Assembly: GCA_029378245.1 (NCBI GenBank) | Contig: JARKIF010000193.1 | Location: forward strand, 1 to 57,954 | DNA length: 57,954 bases | Origin: Roridomyces roridus | Taxonomy: Eukaryota; Basidiomycota; Agaricomycetes; Agaricales; Mycenaceae | Reading direction: 5' to 3' | In this document: one piece after another, positions 10,090 to 20,718 of the stretch | How the letters are laid out: each line of letters begins with the position of its first letter | Numbering within the stretch: position 1 is the first letter of the stretch | Translations under genes and position numbers: made by a program | Notes under the pieces: model-generated | What the model saw: only the letters and a program-made list of their open reading frames with translations | Told to the model about the DNA's origin: nothing | The model's database searches: none

Positions 10090-11471
10090 ACACCTAACGG
10101 TTGAGTTCGGGGTCGTCTGAAGTATACAGATAAGGCTGATACTCCGCGGTTTGGTTCTCGGAAGCTTGTAGGTTGGCTCTCGAGGTTTCACACCAAGTTC
10201 AATGTCTTTTGAACTAAGAGGAATCTCTTGACTGGTTTGTAGACTGCTCACAACGAACACGAGGTTACGATGTTAAAAGGTTTTATATTTTATTGACCGA
10301 AACACACAATATCCAAACACCAATACAACTTCGATACAACACGAAGAGGAACTATAGCACAGAGGGCAACCCACTACCCCTTAAGTATGTTACTATAGCT
10401 GACCCAAGTTGAACCAGAGCTCGGGTGCCTTTGATATTGCGTCTAAGCTAAGAGAAATGATACAACAAATCTCCGCGGAAGTCACAAGACTGCACTATAA
10501 CCACAGATCAAGCTTCGACCCAATGTCTAGGCAAGAAGGCGTACAATGCAATGCTGCAAGGGCGGGATCTACAGGCCTTATATACTACTCCCTACTGGTC
10601 TGATGATATAACTACTATTACGCGCCTGCCATCCCTATTTCTGTACTTTCCCTATAACCCTAGGTGCCCTGTCACCTATATTACATCCCCTCGAACCGCT
10701 TCGCGTGGTCCTGTTGCTTATGTTGCTGCTTGGCCCGTCTGATCGGTGGTCATGCCGCCTTGGCATTCGAGCCGATTGGCCTGGTAATTTGATTCCGTCG
10801 TTTCATTACACTCTCTTGCTGAGCCAGCTCCCATTATGACTACAGCCCTCGACCCAGGTCCATAAATAACCTCGGTCCGCCATCTTCGTCATCCAGAGCT
10901 TACTCCTGGCATATTCTGTCAGACGCGATCATCGCTCTGATCGTCTGCCGCGACTCCGCCGCTTTTCATGATCATGATCGTACTCGGATCAGTTCTCGAT
11001 CATACTAGTGTGCCTGCGCGAGTTCGACTCGCCCACTTGTCATCTCTTTTCTGGGTGTCTCTGCAATACCGGAACGAATGGTAGTATTTCCTCCAACTCG
11101 CCTACGCGAGCCACTCTGTTTGTATACATATATATAGACTTATACCGGTCCGCGAGGTACTCCGCGAACCTTGTCATGATAGTACGGCACGTCCGCGCAA
11201 CCTTCGTCTTTGCTCTATAGCTAGTCTAGCTCATTTCTGAATACACCTGGGCTTGGTATATCTCCTTGGGTATGGTATCTCCACAAGTAGTAGTCCCCGC
11301 GAACTGCCTATTGGAGTCACTACAACCGACCACTTGAACGAATAGCCAAGCGTAGTGTACTGACGACTTGTACTTGTCTCATTAATACACGAATAGCGAC
11401 ACGGAGCTCGGTCCTATCCCTTATTGTATATCACCTGACAGAGGCATTGGTGTGCGCACCAAAACAGCTAA
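10090..11471. other. gene-free stretch with LTR-like sequence
   Basis: No convincing coding frame was found. A CA-rich simple repeat spans about 10038-10071. From 10271 (TGTTAAAAGG) to about 10809 (CATTACA) the DNA has TG...CA ends and, on the minus strand, an AATAAA-like signal near its end, as in a solo LTR. I saw no matching 5-bp flanking duplication. The remainder to 11440 is pyrimidine-rich without a recognisable element. Confidence 0.35.
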
Positions 11472-12180
11472 TTAGCCAGATTTCACGCGTGCGAAATACG
11501 CAGTCGTATCAACGCCGTCGAGCGTGGGGAGTACATTCTCGTCGTTGTCTTCCTCCGAGTCGGATGCTGCGAGCGCAGAGATTGTGCGCTCGATTGCGGG
11601 ATATTGTGGTGAGGGAGGGCTGGCGGCGGCTCGGGGATTACGGCGTTCGCGCTCGAGGCGGGCAGGTAGGTGTTCATTGTAGACTCGTTCTTTGTCTTGT
11701 TGCCTGTACAGAATCGTGAGTGAAAGAGTGGTGTGAGTGAGAGATGATGGTGGACGTACCTGGCTTTTTCTGGACGCGAGAGGCACGTTTATGTGCTGCG
11801 CGTTCGGCCTCGGATTTCCTGTACCCCATTTGAGGTTGGGCTTTAAAGAGAGGCCTAGGACGAAAAGTATGCGCAACGATAGTTGTCAGAGTGCTCGGCG
11901 GCCTTTTGCTTGGCTTTGGAATGGGCAATGGGGTCTTGAGCCACGCGCGCGCGAGTGCTATAAGAGGGAGAAGGTCAAGTGAGAATGCCAGTTAATATAA
12001 GGGACTCACCGTTGCATGCGCTCGCGGGCTTTTCGCCGACGCAGGTCCACATTTCTAGACAAGACTGTGAGGACATAATTGTAAGCATTTGGTACTTACT
12101 TATCCTCGTAGTCTTGGCGGGACTGCTTGAGATGTTCAAGCTTGACCTTGGGGTCGAGCCGAGGACGACCCCGCGACATG
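11472..12180 (-). CDS. AT-hook-like basic protein, multi-exon
   Basis: The ATG at 12180 begins MSRGRPRLDPKVKLEHL, with an RGRPR core resembling an AT-hook. Short introns follow, and the next exons read NVDLRRRKARERMQR and RKSEAERAAHKRASRVQKK. The remaining frame (QQDKERVYNEHLPARLERERR...) is charged, ends in an acidic tail and stops in TAA near 11472. The join between the RVQKK exon and this last frame is not clean by GT-AG rules, so one splice site or a frameshift is unresolved. GRPR-starting, Arg/Lys-rich small proteins are frequent beside mobile genes in mushrooms (inference). A DNA-binding role is likely but unproven. Confidence 0.5.
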
Positions 12181-12522
12181 AGTGAGGATCGGTGGTGGTG
12201 GAGAGAGTAAGAGAGAAGTGAGTCCAAATACAGGAATGGATCTGACATGGAATGTCAGTTCCCGAATGAAAGTCCAAGGCTGATTTATTTCGTACACGTC
12301 TTTCCTCCTCCTTTCCTCCTCCCAGAATGCCCCGGATTTCTTTTCCACGAGAGGAGGACTGCTAGCCGTTCTTCTCCAAAAAAAAAAAGGTGATACGAAC
12401 GCGTTCTCACTTATCCGAACAAAAACAAAGGGCTCAAGGCGAATTTTACTTGAATTTGACTTCTGAGTCCCAAGGTAGCAAATATATACATTCTCTAATC
12501 CAAGGAGTACAGGAGGAGCAGG

Positions 12523-14404
12523 TTAAGAGAGACAAGTACGCGAACAAGAAAAGGAAACGAGCGCGGTATGTGAGGGGCCGAAACAAAGAGCTATGCACAA
12601 CGTATCTTCTTGGGGAAGGGGCTCCTCCTCCTTGTCGTCTCCATCCCCGTCCTCGTTTTCGACATCCGTGAGGTCGCTGATATCCCCAGCCTCAGCCTCC
12701 GCCCACAGCTCCGCCCGCACCCGCCCCGCGTAGTTGCCCATCTTCACATCTTTCAAGAGCGAGAATTTCTTGAGCGCGGTGGCCCAACACGCTTGACGTG
12801 CTTGCTCCCGCGCTGCGACGTCTTCCTCCGAGGCAGTGGCAGCCCAGGCTACGTCCGACTTGAATCCATTCGCCGCCCAGCGAAAAAGCCCGCCCGCAGA
12901 ATACTGGATGAGCGAGAAACGCTCCTCCCCCGCTTGAATGGGGGTGTTGGAATGCGTGACGACCGCGGATGGGATGAGGATGCTGCATCCGGGCGGGAAC
13001 CGTATAATGAGATTGTAATCCCACAATACGAGATGCCCGCCCTTGTCCGGATCGAAGTGGCCGAGCGCGCTGATGAGGCACATCCTGTGGTCGGCGTGCG
13101 GAGGGGAGACGGAGTGAGGACCGAGATTGGCGGTGAGGGCGGCGAAGGGGCTGCGTGGAAAGAGCCGACGTAGTCCCGGGTGTTTCTTGCGCAGCTCGCG
13201 CGTGGTGCGATAATATTGGGAGTGGATGGGATAACACAGGGCCTGGAAGGGGCCTGAGAGGAAGCATGAGCCAAAGAGCGGCAGGTAGAAGAAAGAAGGA
13301 ACACACCGTATCCGTATGTTGCCGTGCGGCGTATGCTGGGTCTGGCAATCAGCTTGTCCATCGCGCGGCGGTGGCGGGCGGACATCTTGAAGTTGCCGAC
13401 GTCGGTGCGACCGCCCCCAAAGCCAAAGCCATCGATGGCGGCGGGGAAGCCCTGCTCGTCGTCGTATGCACGTTGATGATGGCATGCATCAGCGGGAAAA
13501 GACATTTCCTCCCGCGCGAGGCGCATAGCAGCTGTCGCGTCGTCGTTGATGGGCGTCCAAGCCTTGCCGGGCAGCGGGGGTGCGATGAGCGAGCCGATGA
13601 TGTGGCCCGTGCTATCGAGGATGGCATGAGTCTTTCTGAGAGACTCACGTCAGTCGAGGGGACGGTAAAGGGAGGGGAAGGACTCACTCTCCGGCCCAGT
13701 CGGCGTATTGCATATGGGACTTGAGGAATTCGACGTCCCGAGCGTAAGCAAGCAACGGATGCTCAAGTGGCGTTTGGAGGCCGGTCCACCGGGGTTTGGA
13801 GGAACGAAAGTCGGTGGCAGAGAAAGGGACGTGAAGGGGTGAGGCGGCGGCTGCCTTTGCGAGCACAGACGGGGTGGGAGTGGGTGGCAACGGATCGTCG
13901 TCGGCGAGACGAGCATCAGCTTGACGTTTCTTGTGTTCATGCTCCCGCTTCTTCAATTTCTTCTTTTGCGCGCGGCTGAGAGTAGGGGAGGAGGCGGTGA
14001 GGATGGATGTGGGCGTGGGCGAGTTGGAAGGCGGCGTCGGGAGCTCGAGCTCGTGCTCATCCTCGTCGGGATGCAAGCCTTGGTCTTCGCGCGCAATGCG
14101 TTCGGCATTTTCGCGAATCAGTCCCGCCTGCAGGTGAAAGTGCTGGCATACAATGGGTGGGCCAAAGTCTAGAGTAAGTATTAGCAATGGTAAGATGAAG
14201 GGACAAGCTGAGTGAATCGTAGAAGTACAAAACGCCCTCGCCCTGCCCTGTGGTGTATGGGTTGGGCAGAGGGCGTGAAGAGAAGAAGAAAGCCGTCAAG
14301 TCGGCCCTGCCCTGTGGTATATGGGTGGGGCACGACTCTCCGGAGGGATTGGAAAGAAAAGGAAGGGGAAAAGGAGTGAAGAACGCACCAGGGTTGTCCT
14401 CCAT
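12523..14404 (-). CDS. TET/JBP-family 2-oxoglutarate/Fe(II) dioxygenase
   Basis: Four exons (14389-14404, 13688-14168, 13307-13635, 12523-13253) give 518 residues in one frame. After a Lys-rich, low-complexity N-terminal third comes the core seen in agaricomycete TET/JBP proteins: HAILDSTGHIIGSLIAPPLPGKAW, then GFGFGGG...GN, then PFQALCYPIHSQYYR. Next come PPHADHRMCLISALGHFDP, which supplies the HxD iron ligands, GGHLVLWDYNL, SAVVTHSNTPI with the distal His, and ERFSLIQYSAGGLFRW with the 2-oxoglutarate-binding Arg. Such enzymes oxidise methylated bases in DNA. The key residues are present, so it could be active. It shares a 211-bp divergent intergenic region with the gene at 14616 and lies 4 kb from the KDZ gene. 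Confidence 0.85.
14230..14340. repeat. direct repeat in intron 1 of the TET/JBP gene
   Basis: CCCTGCCCTGTGGT followed by a TATGGGT/GGGCA motif occurs at about 14241 and again at about 14308, inside the long first intron of the dioxygenase gene. This intron, about 220 bp, is several times longer than its neighbours. Confidence 0.6.
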
Positions 14405-14615
14405 GGTCTCGTCGTAAGTAGTGTATTGTGGTTGCTGACAGCCTTTGTTTGAGGCACGTGAGTAGTGGCTGGACGCGTTTGTTTGCGTTCGCTGGCTCAC
14501 CTGCCTTTCTCGGCGGTATTTGAAATTTCCACTTTCTCGCCTTGCCCAACTCGTTCTCGCCCAACCCATCGTTTCAGTCCCGATCGTTTACACCCTCCAT
14601 CCCTCACATCCACAC
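14405..14615. promoter_or_regulatory. shared divergent promoter region
   Basis: Only 211 bp separate the start codons of the TET/JBP gene (minus, 14404) and the 916-residue protein gene (plus, 14616). Both core promoters must lie here. I see no obvious TATA box; CACGTG occurs at 14455-14460. Confidence 0.5.
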
Positions 14616-17563
14616 ATGACTCGCGGAAACAAAGGGTTCTTCTTCGGTGAACCCCTCGCCCTCCTCCGCAAACACTTCGCCGCCTATACCGCGCAGCGCC
14701 GCAAAGCCAAATTCTGGAACGCATTCGATCCCGAATGGGATGCCGCCTACCCTGCTCTCGACGACGACGAAAAAGCCGAGCTTGGCACTGCAGAGGCTGA
14801 GTACGAGCAAGAAAAAGAGGATGTCAAGGCACGAAACGTGGTGGAGAAAAGAAAGAAGGGGCGGAAGGCTATAATCACGTCCGAGCCCGAACCGAATGCC
14901 CGTCTGAATGAGCTGCGTGCTCGTTCTGTGACCCACCAGGTACGTCCTCGTATTTCTATCTAATTTTGGTCTACCGTACTAACATCAAGCTAGAAAATTG
15001 AATCTTGGTTTAACAACGCCCGCACCAGCGCGAAGACGCGCAAAGTCAAGCCTTTCCGCGCTTGGCTCAACCGTCTCACAAAGATGGCTGGCCGTCCCCG
15101 ACACCTTCATGTCGTGCGGGTGCTTTGGCAGCACGAGATCCACGGCCCGAGGTTGCACCGCCAGTATGAGCGGCAGTACAAAGTCGACGCCTACGCAGAG
15201 GAGCAGGAGGCAGGGGTCGATCCGGCGGATGTGAGCCCAGAGTCGGTGAAGGAGAACGCGGAGGAAGGGCATGCAGACGTCGATGGTGGGGAAGGCGTGA
15301 ATTCGGGGGGGGCTGTAGGGCAACTCGAGAGCGGCGGAGGTGACGAGGTGGATGAAGATACCAGCGTGGAGGAGTTGCAGGAAGACGGAGACGAAGAAGA
15401 TGGTCAGGGCGTGGGACGCGCGGGTCCCCTCAATCGCAAATTTGACGTGGGTCGGGCCTACTTTGCAGCCCTCAACACAGTGGAGCGTAACGACATCTAT
15501 GATCGGAGGGAGGTGGACTACCAGGCGCGACTCGCCGCGTACGAGCGAGAATTGAGAGGTGTGGCGGCTCTCGACGCCGAGGAGCTCTCTGAGTACGTGT
15601 TGGGATCATCTTTTCTTCGTCACTAACCCTTTCCGCAGACAACGTGCGCACGCTGAGGCCATATCCCAACCGGCACTCGCCGCGCTCTGCCAGCAGATGG
15701 GCTGCAAAGGCCTGTTGTTGCTGGCAGATCTCGTCAAAGACGAGAAGGGAGATAGGGTCTTCATGTCGATGTGAGTGCTTGTGTGTATTCTCGTGGCTTG
15801 TTACTTACCTCAAAGCAGGGTCAGTGAAGGGGAGCTGCCCAATCATTCGTCCGTCAAGTTTCGAGAATGGGCGCCTGAACGGAGCCAGGCCGCGAGGCAG
15901 GCTTTTGCCGACTTCCTCGTCGCAATGGATCACGACGCCCGAGGTCCGTATTCATTTCCTCTTCATGCGATGCGTCTCATCTTGTACGACAGGAATTCTC
16001 AAGAGCGCCAAGGACGCCGGTCCTCCCGCTGCTACCACCGCGCCCGCTATCTGCTCTGGTTGCGCAGCAAAGATGGCACCCATCCCCGCCGCCAAGGAGG
16101 ATGTCCCCCATGCTCCCCTTCTCGAAACGACTAAACCACCCCTTCCCAACAAAGACGGGCCGGCACAGAAGAAAGTGGTAGCCAGGCGCGGCGGAAAACG
16201 CAAGCGGGATAACGAAGAGTCTGAGGCCGAAGATTCCGAGGCCGAAGAAGATGAGGAAGAGGAGGGAGAGTTTGAAGGCGGCGAGGAAGAAGAGGAGGAA
16301 GAGGAAATTACCTCCACGCCGCCGCCAGACAGCCACCATGCTGTGTCTCCCTGGCCTGGCCTACCCTCACCCCTCGTTCAAGCAGCAGAGCGGCTGAAGG
16401 AGCCTCAGCGTTCGGCCTCCCTCCGCAACTGGAACCGGCTCGCTCCGTTTGAGCTCCACGCCGCTACCCAACGCGCTGCGAACTTCGAACCCATGGAGGC
16501 ACTCGAGCTTACCGGCGGCGCGGCAGCGTTGGTTAAGTCTCGGCCCCAGCCCAAGTTTGCCGGGCGCACCTCTGCCCCGGCTACCCGGTCCTCCTCCCGC
16601 TTATCCCTCCCATCATCGAGTGGTAACGCTGGAGAGGAGGACCCTCCCGCGTCTTTGCCCAACACCTCCCTCCTTGAGAACGCCGCTCCACCCGTGGACC
16701 CTCCTTCAAACCCCGCCGTCAACGAGAAAGAAAACGACGCGACGGACCCTCCTGCACACCCTTCCATCCGCGACAACGATGCCACGCATGAAGACGTGCT
16801 CCTCCCTCCTACTCCCCACATCACCGCGCCTCCTGATCCCCTGGTGGACGAAGACGTCGTCCTCGCTCCTCTTCTCGAAACGACCCTGCCTCCCCGCGAT
16901 GATTCTCCCCCTGTGAAACCCGCGCCACCCGCCTCCCTCCCTGCCTCACCCTCTTTGACGCCTGTTGCCTTGCCCGAGAAGTATGGGTGGGTGATGGAGC
17001 AGTTCCGAGAGAAGGCGGACGACGTCAAGTCCTCGCGATGGGGAGCACTTGTCACCGAGTGGCTTACTCTCGAAACCGCGACAGGCCTCATGGAGAAGGG
17101 TCCGGCCTTACCTGTGAAGGCGTGTCGTCCCGCGGAGGTGTACTGGTGGTCTCACCGCGGGCGCCGGACGCCTCATCGCCATCCCACCATACTGAAGACG
17201 GAGGACGACTTCGACCTCTTTTACCTCAAGACGGTCAAGTGGTGGCTGGCCGTGAATCCGGACTGGAGAAAAGTCGGGGTGGAGACGCAAACAGAGTTTC
17301 TGCAGCAGGGTCTAGCACAGAACGTGGACGGTGACCTGGATGAGCTTCATTCGGGTCTGAATGGTCTCACCAGCATCGTCGCCTGCTTGCTCTGGTGGTA
17401 TCGCGTGGAGAAAATTCCCGAGGGAGGTGAGATGTGGCACAAATTGGTGGACGACGTGTCTTGGGTTCTCACCAAGAAGCTGCGCGCCCTGCGTTCCAAA
17501 CGAGGTGCTTCCGAGCCCGACGAGTCTCCCTCCATACAACGTGCCCGCGTCTCTCCTAGCTGA
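14616..17563 (+). CDS. 916-residue hypothetical protein, multi-exon
   Basis: Five exons (14616-14939, 14994-15592, 15639-15770, 15819-15943, 15993-17563) join into 917 codons with clean GT-AG introns. The N-terminus (MTRGNKGFFFGEPLALLRKH) leads to KIESWFNNARTSAKTRK, which resembles the WFNN segment of a family frequent in agaricomycete genomes. Then comes HLHVVRVLWQHEI, followed by long acidic and Pro-rich low-complexity stretches (two Glu runs near 16215-16310). The C-terminal domain is Trp-rich (KYGWVMEQFREKADDVKSSRW, VYWWSHRGRR, VKWWLAVNPDWR). No catalytic motif is recognised. The divergent pairing with the TET/JBP gene suggests a linked role, but this is inference. Confidence 0.65.
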
Positions 17564-18950
17564 TTCTTTCCTTACTTGTAGCTTGTATACGTGCTTTGTT
17601 TTCTTCTCTCTCTATATATATGCCAATGTAATGATGATTTATGCACTGCATTTGACCCTTTCATTGGAATGCACAATTACTACTCTACAGTTTGACTAGG
17701 CTGTGTGCAGAGGCTGTATTACTCGGTGTGCAAGACACCGAGTTATTGACAGGTCCGCCTGCTGTAATTTATCTGTCAGCGGCGGTGATTCCTCCCCTTT
17801 GGGCAAGCCCGACTCGGTCGGAGAACTAAGCGACCGATATCTGGGCCGTCGGCAACGGACTCCCCGCTAACTGTACCTAAATAGGCACCTCAGTGGCTGT
17901 ACGTTCTTTAACCTGACCTTTTGCAAAACCTACGGATGTTCGGTAACATGTTTTTTTGCAAAGGATTTACTGTACCAGCTGGAGGACCAGCGGCAGCCAG
18001 AGGCTGCAGGATATCGAACGAATCCGGGTGGCGACCCGAGGATACCCCCTCTTCGGGGGTCAAACGCACCAAACGACGATCACGGAAAACCAGATACATG
18101 AAAGCGATATTGAAGAAAAAGGGTTCGCCGGGGGCGGGGCGCCGAGGCACGAACCGAAGGGAGTTGGTGGCCGCGCCAATATCAGACGGCGTGAGGTACT
18201 GGGAATGCTGGACCGGATGCCAAAGTGGATGATCCGGGGGAATGTTGCGAGAAACGGACGGACGACGAGGACCAGATAACTCCTGGAAGGAGTGAGGTTG
18301 AGGGCCAGGCTCACGATTGACCTGACGAGGGAGCTGGCCGCGTTGGTAGCCGATGGTGGGGGGAAGGAAGAAGCTACTTGTCGCCGAGACATGACTCCCC
18401 TTTTTAAAGTCTGGAAGCCGACTTGCATAGGAGAATGGTGATTACCCGATTAGGGGTTAGAAGGAACGAGAACCGCTGATCCGCGAGACTCGAGGCTTCT
18501 CGTGATGGGTTCGCAAATATAGTTTGCAAATCCCCGAGTCACCAATTCAAAATTACGCAACGGCGGGGCTCGGCGTTCCCATGGATACGAGATCTGGGTT
18601 GCAAGCTGCCGTCATTGGACCCACCTCAGGGTTTTGGCTTTCAGGCACGGATGACGGGCAGGAACGAATAACAATCATGGACCGCGGCTCACCCCGGAAG
18701 ACGATTAATCGCAGGGCAAAACACGTCGTCGCATAGTTGGTCGCTGAGGACATCGACCTTGAACGGAGGGGATGATGTCATGAAACCAGCGCTTGCCGAC
18801 TGATCCGCTGATGCGCCATCACCGCCATCACCGCCATCAGTTACGGATCAGAAGATCCGTAGTTGTCAACAAATGTACACTCGGTCTACGCACGACAGGT
18901 CTCTCGAGAGGGATGTCGCCCGCCCGAGTAAGGAGGACAACGCTGTCACT
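17564..18950. other. gene-free stretch after the 916-residue gene
   Basis: There is no supported gene. A 9-bp-stem hairpin, ACTCGGTGT with ACACCGAGT around a 5-base loop, lies at about 17722-17744. The dispersed repeat copy follows at 17917. The rest resembles decayed element DNA with scattered stops in every frame. Confidence 0.45.
17917..17970 (+). repeat. dispersed repeat, copy 2 (decayed gene 5' fragment)
   Basis: TTTTGCAAAACCTACGGATG followed by TTCGGTAACATG and TTTTTTTGCAAA matches the minus-strand sequence at 3395-3460. One extra T breaks the frame relative to that copy. It is in inverted orientation to copy 1, about 14.5 kb away. Confidence 0.5.
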
Positions 18951-19158
18951 CGAACGATAGGACAACAGTACTTGTCCAGCGCGGGAAGGGTTGCTAGGAC
19001 AGGATCCGACGCGCCGTGTTAGAACCCGACGAGGGGTTTAAACACAGTCACACACGAACGATAGGACAGCAGTACTTGTCCAGCGCGGGAAAGGTTGCTA
19101 GGACAGGACCTGACGCGCCGTGTTAGAACCCGACGAGGGGTTTAAACACAGTCACACA
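18951..19158. repeat. two 104-bp tandem repeats in LTR-like sequence
   Basis: A unit beginning CGAACGATAGGACA and ending GTTTAAACACAGTCACACA occurs at 18951-19054 and 19055-19158 with only a few differences. The surroundings have LTR-like features: short inverted repeats GGCATGATC/GATCATGCC at about 19166-19192, and TATTTATA at 19311-19318. A retroelement LTR is likely, but both boundaries are unresolved. Confidence 0.6.
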
Positions 19159-19576
19159 ACATTCTCGGCATGATCCAGTGATCATGCCAAGGAGGGGTAA
19201 CCTATAGGGTTACAGGGGACGCTCCACCTAACTCTATTAAGAGAGGAGCCGCGTAGGGGTAATTAAGGGTCAGGGACCGATCATACAGGAGAACGCTCCT
19301 GAGGGAATCAGTATTTATACTTGGGTAGAATCTCATGTACAGTAGATTCTACCTCGTCTAATCTCCAGCGCTACTTTGGCTTACGGGTTACGTTCTCTTC
19401 CCTCACGGACACAACCCGACTCGCCTATCCGCCGAGACTCAACTCGTCTCGTTGTGCTCGACTCGTCTCCTCTCGACGTTCTCGAGCTCGTCGACCTTCT
19501 CGTCGTACCCGGCCGTGTCACCCACGCCGTTCCGCGTCTGATACGATCACCCGGCAAGCCGGCCTAGACGCTGTCG

Positions 19577-20154
19577 TTGACATGCCCGCTCACGAAGGTC
19601 TACTTCGACTTGTACGAACAGGACAACGTGCCGGACATAGCCGCCTTGCTGCGAACTGTCCCCACCGTCCGGGAGGTCCGTCTTGGGTCCCTCATGATGG
19701 GAAACGTCCTGAAGGACTATATCCCACTGTCACAGCTGTTCCATTGCATCGGAAGCGACCCTACCGTCCTCCCCGCCCTCGTTTCGCTCGAATTGACGGA
19801 AGTCATGCCAGGCACGGCTATGCTGTCCCCTCTGGCTGATATGCTTGTCGGAAGGAGGAGAGAAGGGGCCCAAAGGACCAGGTTGCATTCATTCAAACTG
19901 CTTTTCCCGGACCTCTACAAGTATGGCGTACTCGGGATCCGCGAGTTGCATCGCAAGAGCGATGAAATGGATCGAGATATCGAACGAATTCGGGCGTTGC
20001 GTGCTGGAGGACTCCAGCTGGAGATAGGTCCCACGGCAAGATGGTTGAGGGGCGATATTATTCCCGAGATGGTGCGTACTTGTCTTGTCGTTTGCCACGT
20101 CGGTCCACTCATGCTGCCTTTCTGCAGGCTAAAGAAATTTGTGCGCCGTTGTAA
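19577..20154 (+). pseudogene. 5'-truncated F-box/LRR-type gene
   Basis: The frame starts without an F-box and encodes the C-terminal leucine-rich part: DIAALLRTVPTVREVRLGSL, SDPTVLPALVSLELTEV, then IRALRAGGLQLEI. A GTGCGT...CTGCAG intron (about 20071-20127) leads to a last exon AKEICAPL followed by TAA. The C-terminal pattern (LRAGGLxLxI) is shared with the gene at 20719-22147, and the last exon matches 24283-24305. The 5' two-thirds is missing, replaced by LTR-like DNA, so it is a relic. Confidence 0.55.
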
Positions 20155-20718
20155 CTTGTAAGTAGTTGCTTCCGAAAACTGTACCATTACATTTTTCTTG
20201 TGTTCTTGTGGAATTTGTGTTCGAATTATGCAATGAATTTCCAACTGATTTCCCACATACCTCCCTGGAGTCCGGACTCTTGCCATCATGGAAGCCCGCG
20301 GAGACTTAACTCTAGACCTTGGGTACACAGCCGATGGACCAGCGCCCACTGGCTACCTCATCACTGACAAATTTCGGTTCGATTTACTCGCTGGTAGTAC
20401 CCGCCTTCAGTCATCGGGTTGCTCGAGTGTGCACTGCTTCTCCTTTTCTTTGTCTCTGACAGCTAGGCGGTTACCCGCGGAGGTGGTTCGCTTTTTTTTT
20501 TTTGCATTGAGTTCACACACGACAATTGGCAAAGCCCCAAGCAGATTGATTCGACTACAATTCTGCGCACATAACACCTAATCCAACAGCGCTTAGAATG
20601 CATTAGAGTAGCCCGGTTATTGGCTCAGCACATGTGCAAATTCTAGTCAATTCTGCAAGGTTGATGGTGGAATCACGACGATATCTCAGAAATCTCTTCG
20701 ATCTGCCGGACGTGGAAA
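20155..20718 (+). other. intergenic, with start-like relic of an F-box gene
   Basis: From about 20130 to 20300 the DNA resembles 24290-24480, which is the 3' end of one F-box copy plus the leader of the next. An ATG at 20288 starts like MEARGDLTLDL, parallel to MEALPPEIHLKL at 24463, but the frame decays within 100 codons. A T10-12 run lies at about 20490. Confidence 0.4.

Noticed and set aside
10271..10809. Complete solo LTR
   Set aside because: TG...CA ends and an AATAAA-like signal are present, but the 5-bp flanks differ (TACGA versus CTCTC) and no second copy is in the window.
15644..17563. Long plus-strand frame starting at 15644
   Set aside because: Only the part from 15993 is the real last exon. 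The upstream part overlaps two introns and two exons in another frame.
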